Positions 41,598-44,500 of a stretch of 64,000 nucleotides of DNA are shown in pieces; the stretch's first letter is position 1; each line of letters opens with the position of its first letter. The stretch covers positions 123,594,028 through 123,658,027 of the forward strand of contig NC_053494.1 of NCBI RefSeq assembly GCF_905171775.1, given 5' to 3'. This DNA is from Rana temporaria (Eukaryota > Chordata > Amphibia > Anura > Ranidae). The position numbers and the translations under genes are program-made. The notes beneath the pieces were generated by a model. The model was not told the origin of the DNA, did not search any database, and was given only the letters and a program-made list of their open reading frames with translations.

Positions 41598-44500
41598 CAT
41601 TTTGTAAGGGTCATGTGTTGCAAGGGTCTTAACAAGGGTATCAGACTGCTGAGATGATTTGCATGGTTGCAAGGTCTCAATCAATAAGAATTGGGTTACT
41701 GAGAAAGGATAGAAACACCTGGTTTGTTTGTACCTTTAAGCGAGCAGTATAAGGTAGAAGGACAACGCCTGTTTGATTCGTAGGTTCCGTAGGGGCCACT
41801 AATGAACGATATGGGAGACAACGAATGGTAGCAAATTGATAGGACATAAAGAATGTAATAACAAATCTTACTTGCGACAGTTGGCCATGCGAGTGAGTTT
41901 GCGGCGGACTGTGGCTGGAGTGAAACATATCGGGAAGGTGTAGCGTGATGCCGTGCATGAGGCAAAACAATGAGGTTTGGTATAGAAAATAGAACGCGAG
42001 AAGTGCGTACGAATGCTTTGTAAGCTCCACTGCGGGAACCGAACATATGGTACGGGTGACACCACAAGTGGCCACAAATTTGACATGACAAACAAGCTAA
42101 CGAATCCTGCCTGGGACAGTGAACGTGCGACTGGGTTTGCTTTGGACTGGAGCGCATGTGCAATACATCTGAAGAGTGTGGTGTGGCGCCATGCATGACG
42201 CACAGGCAATAACTTTGGTAAATAAATGAGAGAGAAAGAACCGTGTACAAACACTTCGTAAGTTCTGCTGCGGGAACTAAAACACACGGCATGGGGGAAA
42301 CAACATTGCATGGCAACGGTAGAAAGTATGCAATGTATCTGATACAAATCAGTTATAAAGAGAAATGACTGATACAAAACAGTTGTAAAATGCATGAAAT
42401 GAATCTGATACGAATCGGTAGTAATAAGTATTGAATGAATCTGATATGAATTGGTTGTAGAGTGTATGCTACCCCTTGCTTTGAAATCGAACACCTACCA
42501 ACCACCCATCCCCCCAGGCTAATCAAGTGCAGACAAGGCACCAGGTGAGTCCAATTACCACCTCAATCTGCCAAAGAACCCATACAAACAATACATGCTA
42601 TCTCCAAATGGATGAGACGCCAACCCCATGGACAGTGAATTTTATAACCAGTGAAGCCTATGGCGAGTGATATCAGACAATGACTGACAGTGGCTCGGAG
42701 GCTTGGATTTACAAATGAATCGTATGTTTGGCAGGAGGAAGTTACAAATGTACTCCGTCTGTGCCGAATGATGTTGGAACATGAGCAACAATAACGAAAA
42801 GGTTTGAATTCTACCTGCCACAGTAAGCGGGAACCGCTGCCGAAGACCATGAGCGGAAAAGCCGCAATGCACTTGTGATGTCGAATGCGATTGAATGCGC
42901 AGACTCGCGGAAATGAGGTGAGCTGGGAAGAGTCAGCCCAGTGACGTGTAGTACCGCACACTGAACCGATAAAGAGTATGTGTGAGTGGGCTGCTTAAAT
43001 ACCCTCCGGGCTCCTCCCATAAACTCAGGCCACCATACTGGCCTTCTTATTTGTTATTTATTTATTTATTTTTTTAAAGCGAGCCTTTACAATCACTTTA
43101 AGAATACATACAGTGCTTGAATAGAATTTGTTCCTTTTAATTGAGTTGCATTTCAGTTTAATCAGAAATTGGAGTGTGTGGGGTTACTCTTTATTCTTCT
43201 GCACAGTAGATGTGGACACAAGGTTCTGGGTAAAAAATTTCAGCACATCTCTGCGCTACGTGCATATTTACCCATAGTTTATCTCTTTAAAATATATCCT
43301 GCAAGTACAGAAACCTACCAGTTGACCCTGCCAGAAATCCAGTGAATTCCTAACTTACTCTACACATCAATGTTTTTCAAACTTTTTTCAATCAAGGCAC
43401 CCTTTAAAATTATGCAAAATCTCAAGGCACCCCATTATAAAATGTATAAACTAAACTGATAGTTTTACATATTGCTGCATCACCCACACACTTGGCACAC
43501 CCAACATTAGGGTGATCTATTTTTACAAAGCAAAAACATCTTTGCAGATTGATATTGACTAGTATTCCAGCATTTCTCTTTTCTCTCCCTCACTCCGCTA
43601 ATGTGATTCCATGGCTGAGGAGAGAGGAGCAGAGATTGGGCACACAAAGATGCTGTGAAGGCTCCCTACACCCTCCTTATCAGCCGATGAAGTCTCTGGT
43701 TGTTAGGATGCCAACAGCAAGGTTTTAATGCTGCACAATGAAAACATGTGGCCTTGTGTAATAAAAAGGCAGGCTTGAATGATCCACTAGTTTGTACATC
43801 ATTTTTGGGCAGTTTGGGGCAATTTTTAGGCATTTTGCCAAGGCACCTGAAGGCTCTGACAGCACCCTGGTTGAAAAAGGCTGGACTACAGAACATATGT
43901 CTCCTAAGTTATAGTGAAGAAACGAGGGGTGGGTGTTCTTTAGTCATACTAAGAAGTGGGCCGTCTAGGGTGACAATGCTGCTGATTCACAGATGCAGTA
44001 CAATGAGTACACGTTGTCATCCAAGGGCCGTGGTAGTGTGTTATTGGAAGGATCACTAAGTGGAAATAAAGAAAAAAACTTTAATACTCTTCTAAGGACT
44101 GCAATATATATATATATATATATTTTTTTAAGATACTCTTTAATAAACAACTGATTCACATTTGCCTTTTTCAGACCAACATATGATGATATCCCAGAAG
44201 TTAATGTGCTTACTTCCTCGTGTGAAGACAGAACATGTACTCTCTCACAGGAAAATCAGGGTGCTGTTTCCAGCAGTGGAAGACTAACTGGCTTGGACAA
44301 GCATTGTATCTCTGACTCATATAGATCATGGTTCAATTGCAATGAAAAAACATTCACACAATCACACATCACAAACCACAAAGAGGGCCAGTGTTCCAAA
44401 ACTGGGGAAACCCAACAAAGCATTTACAGAAGTTCTCCGACTACTTGCCAAAAAGCCTTACATAAAACAGTAAATACTGGTACTGTACCTCACACCTTTC

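Larger units (their letters stand above)
37551..43052 (-). mobile_element. Ngaro-type tyrosine-recombinase retrotransposon
   Basis: Split direct repeats read on the - strand: A1 43052-42879, body, B1 38040-37924, A2 37922-37748, B2 37667-37551. A1/A2 match at roughly 96% by eye; B1/B2 are similarly close. B1 abuts A2, the A1-body-B1A2-B2 order typical of Ngaro. The body keeps decayed RNase H and tyrosine recombinase sequence (39300-38110), but gag and RT are replaced by minisatellites (39640-41690). It lies antisense in the last ZDBF2 intron and interrupts a TTAA element whose halves flank it. No target duplication, as expected for this class. Confidence 0.85.

Noticed and set aside
40938..41657. 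239-codon + frame and overlapping - frames
   Set aside because: Generated by the 48-bp array and AT microsatellites within the Ngaro element.
41696..42494. 206- and 208-codon - strand frames in the Ngaro body
   Set aside because: They overlap in different frames, lie over a 235-bp tandem duplication, and show no gag or RT motif; possible relics, not called as genes.
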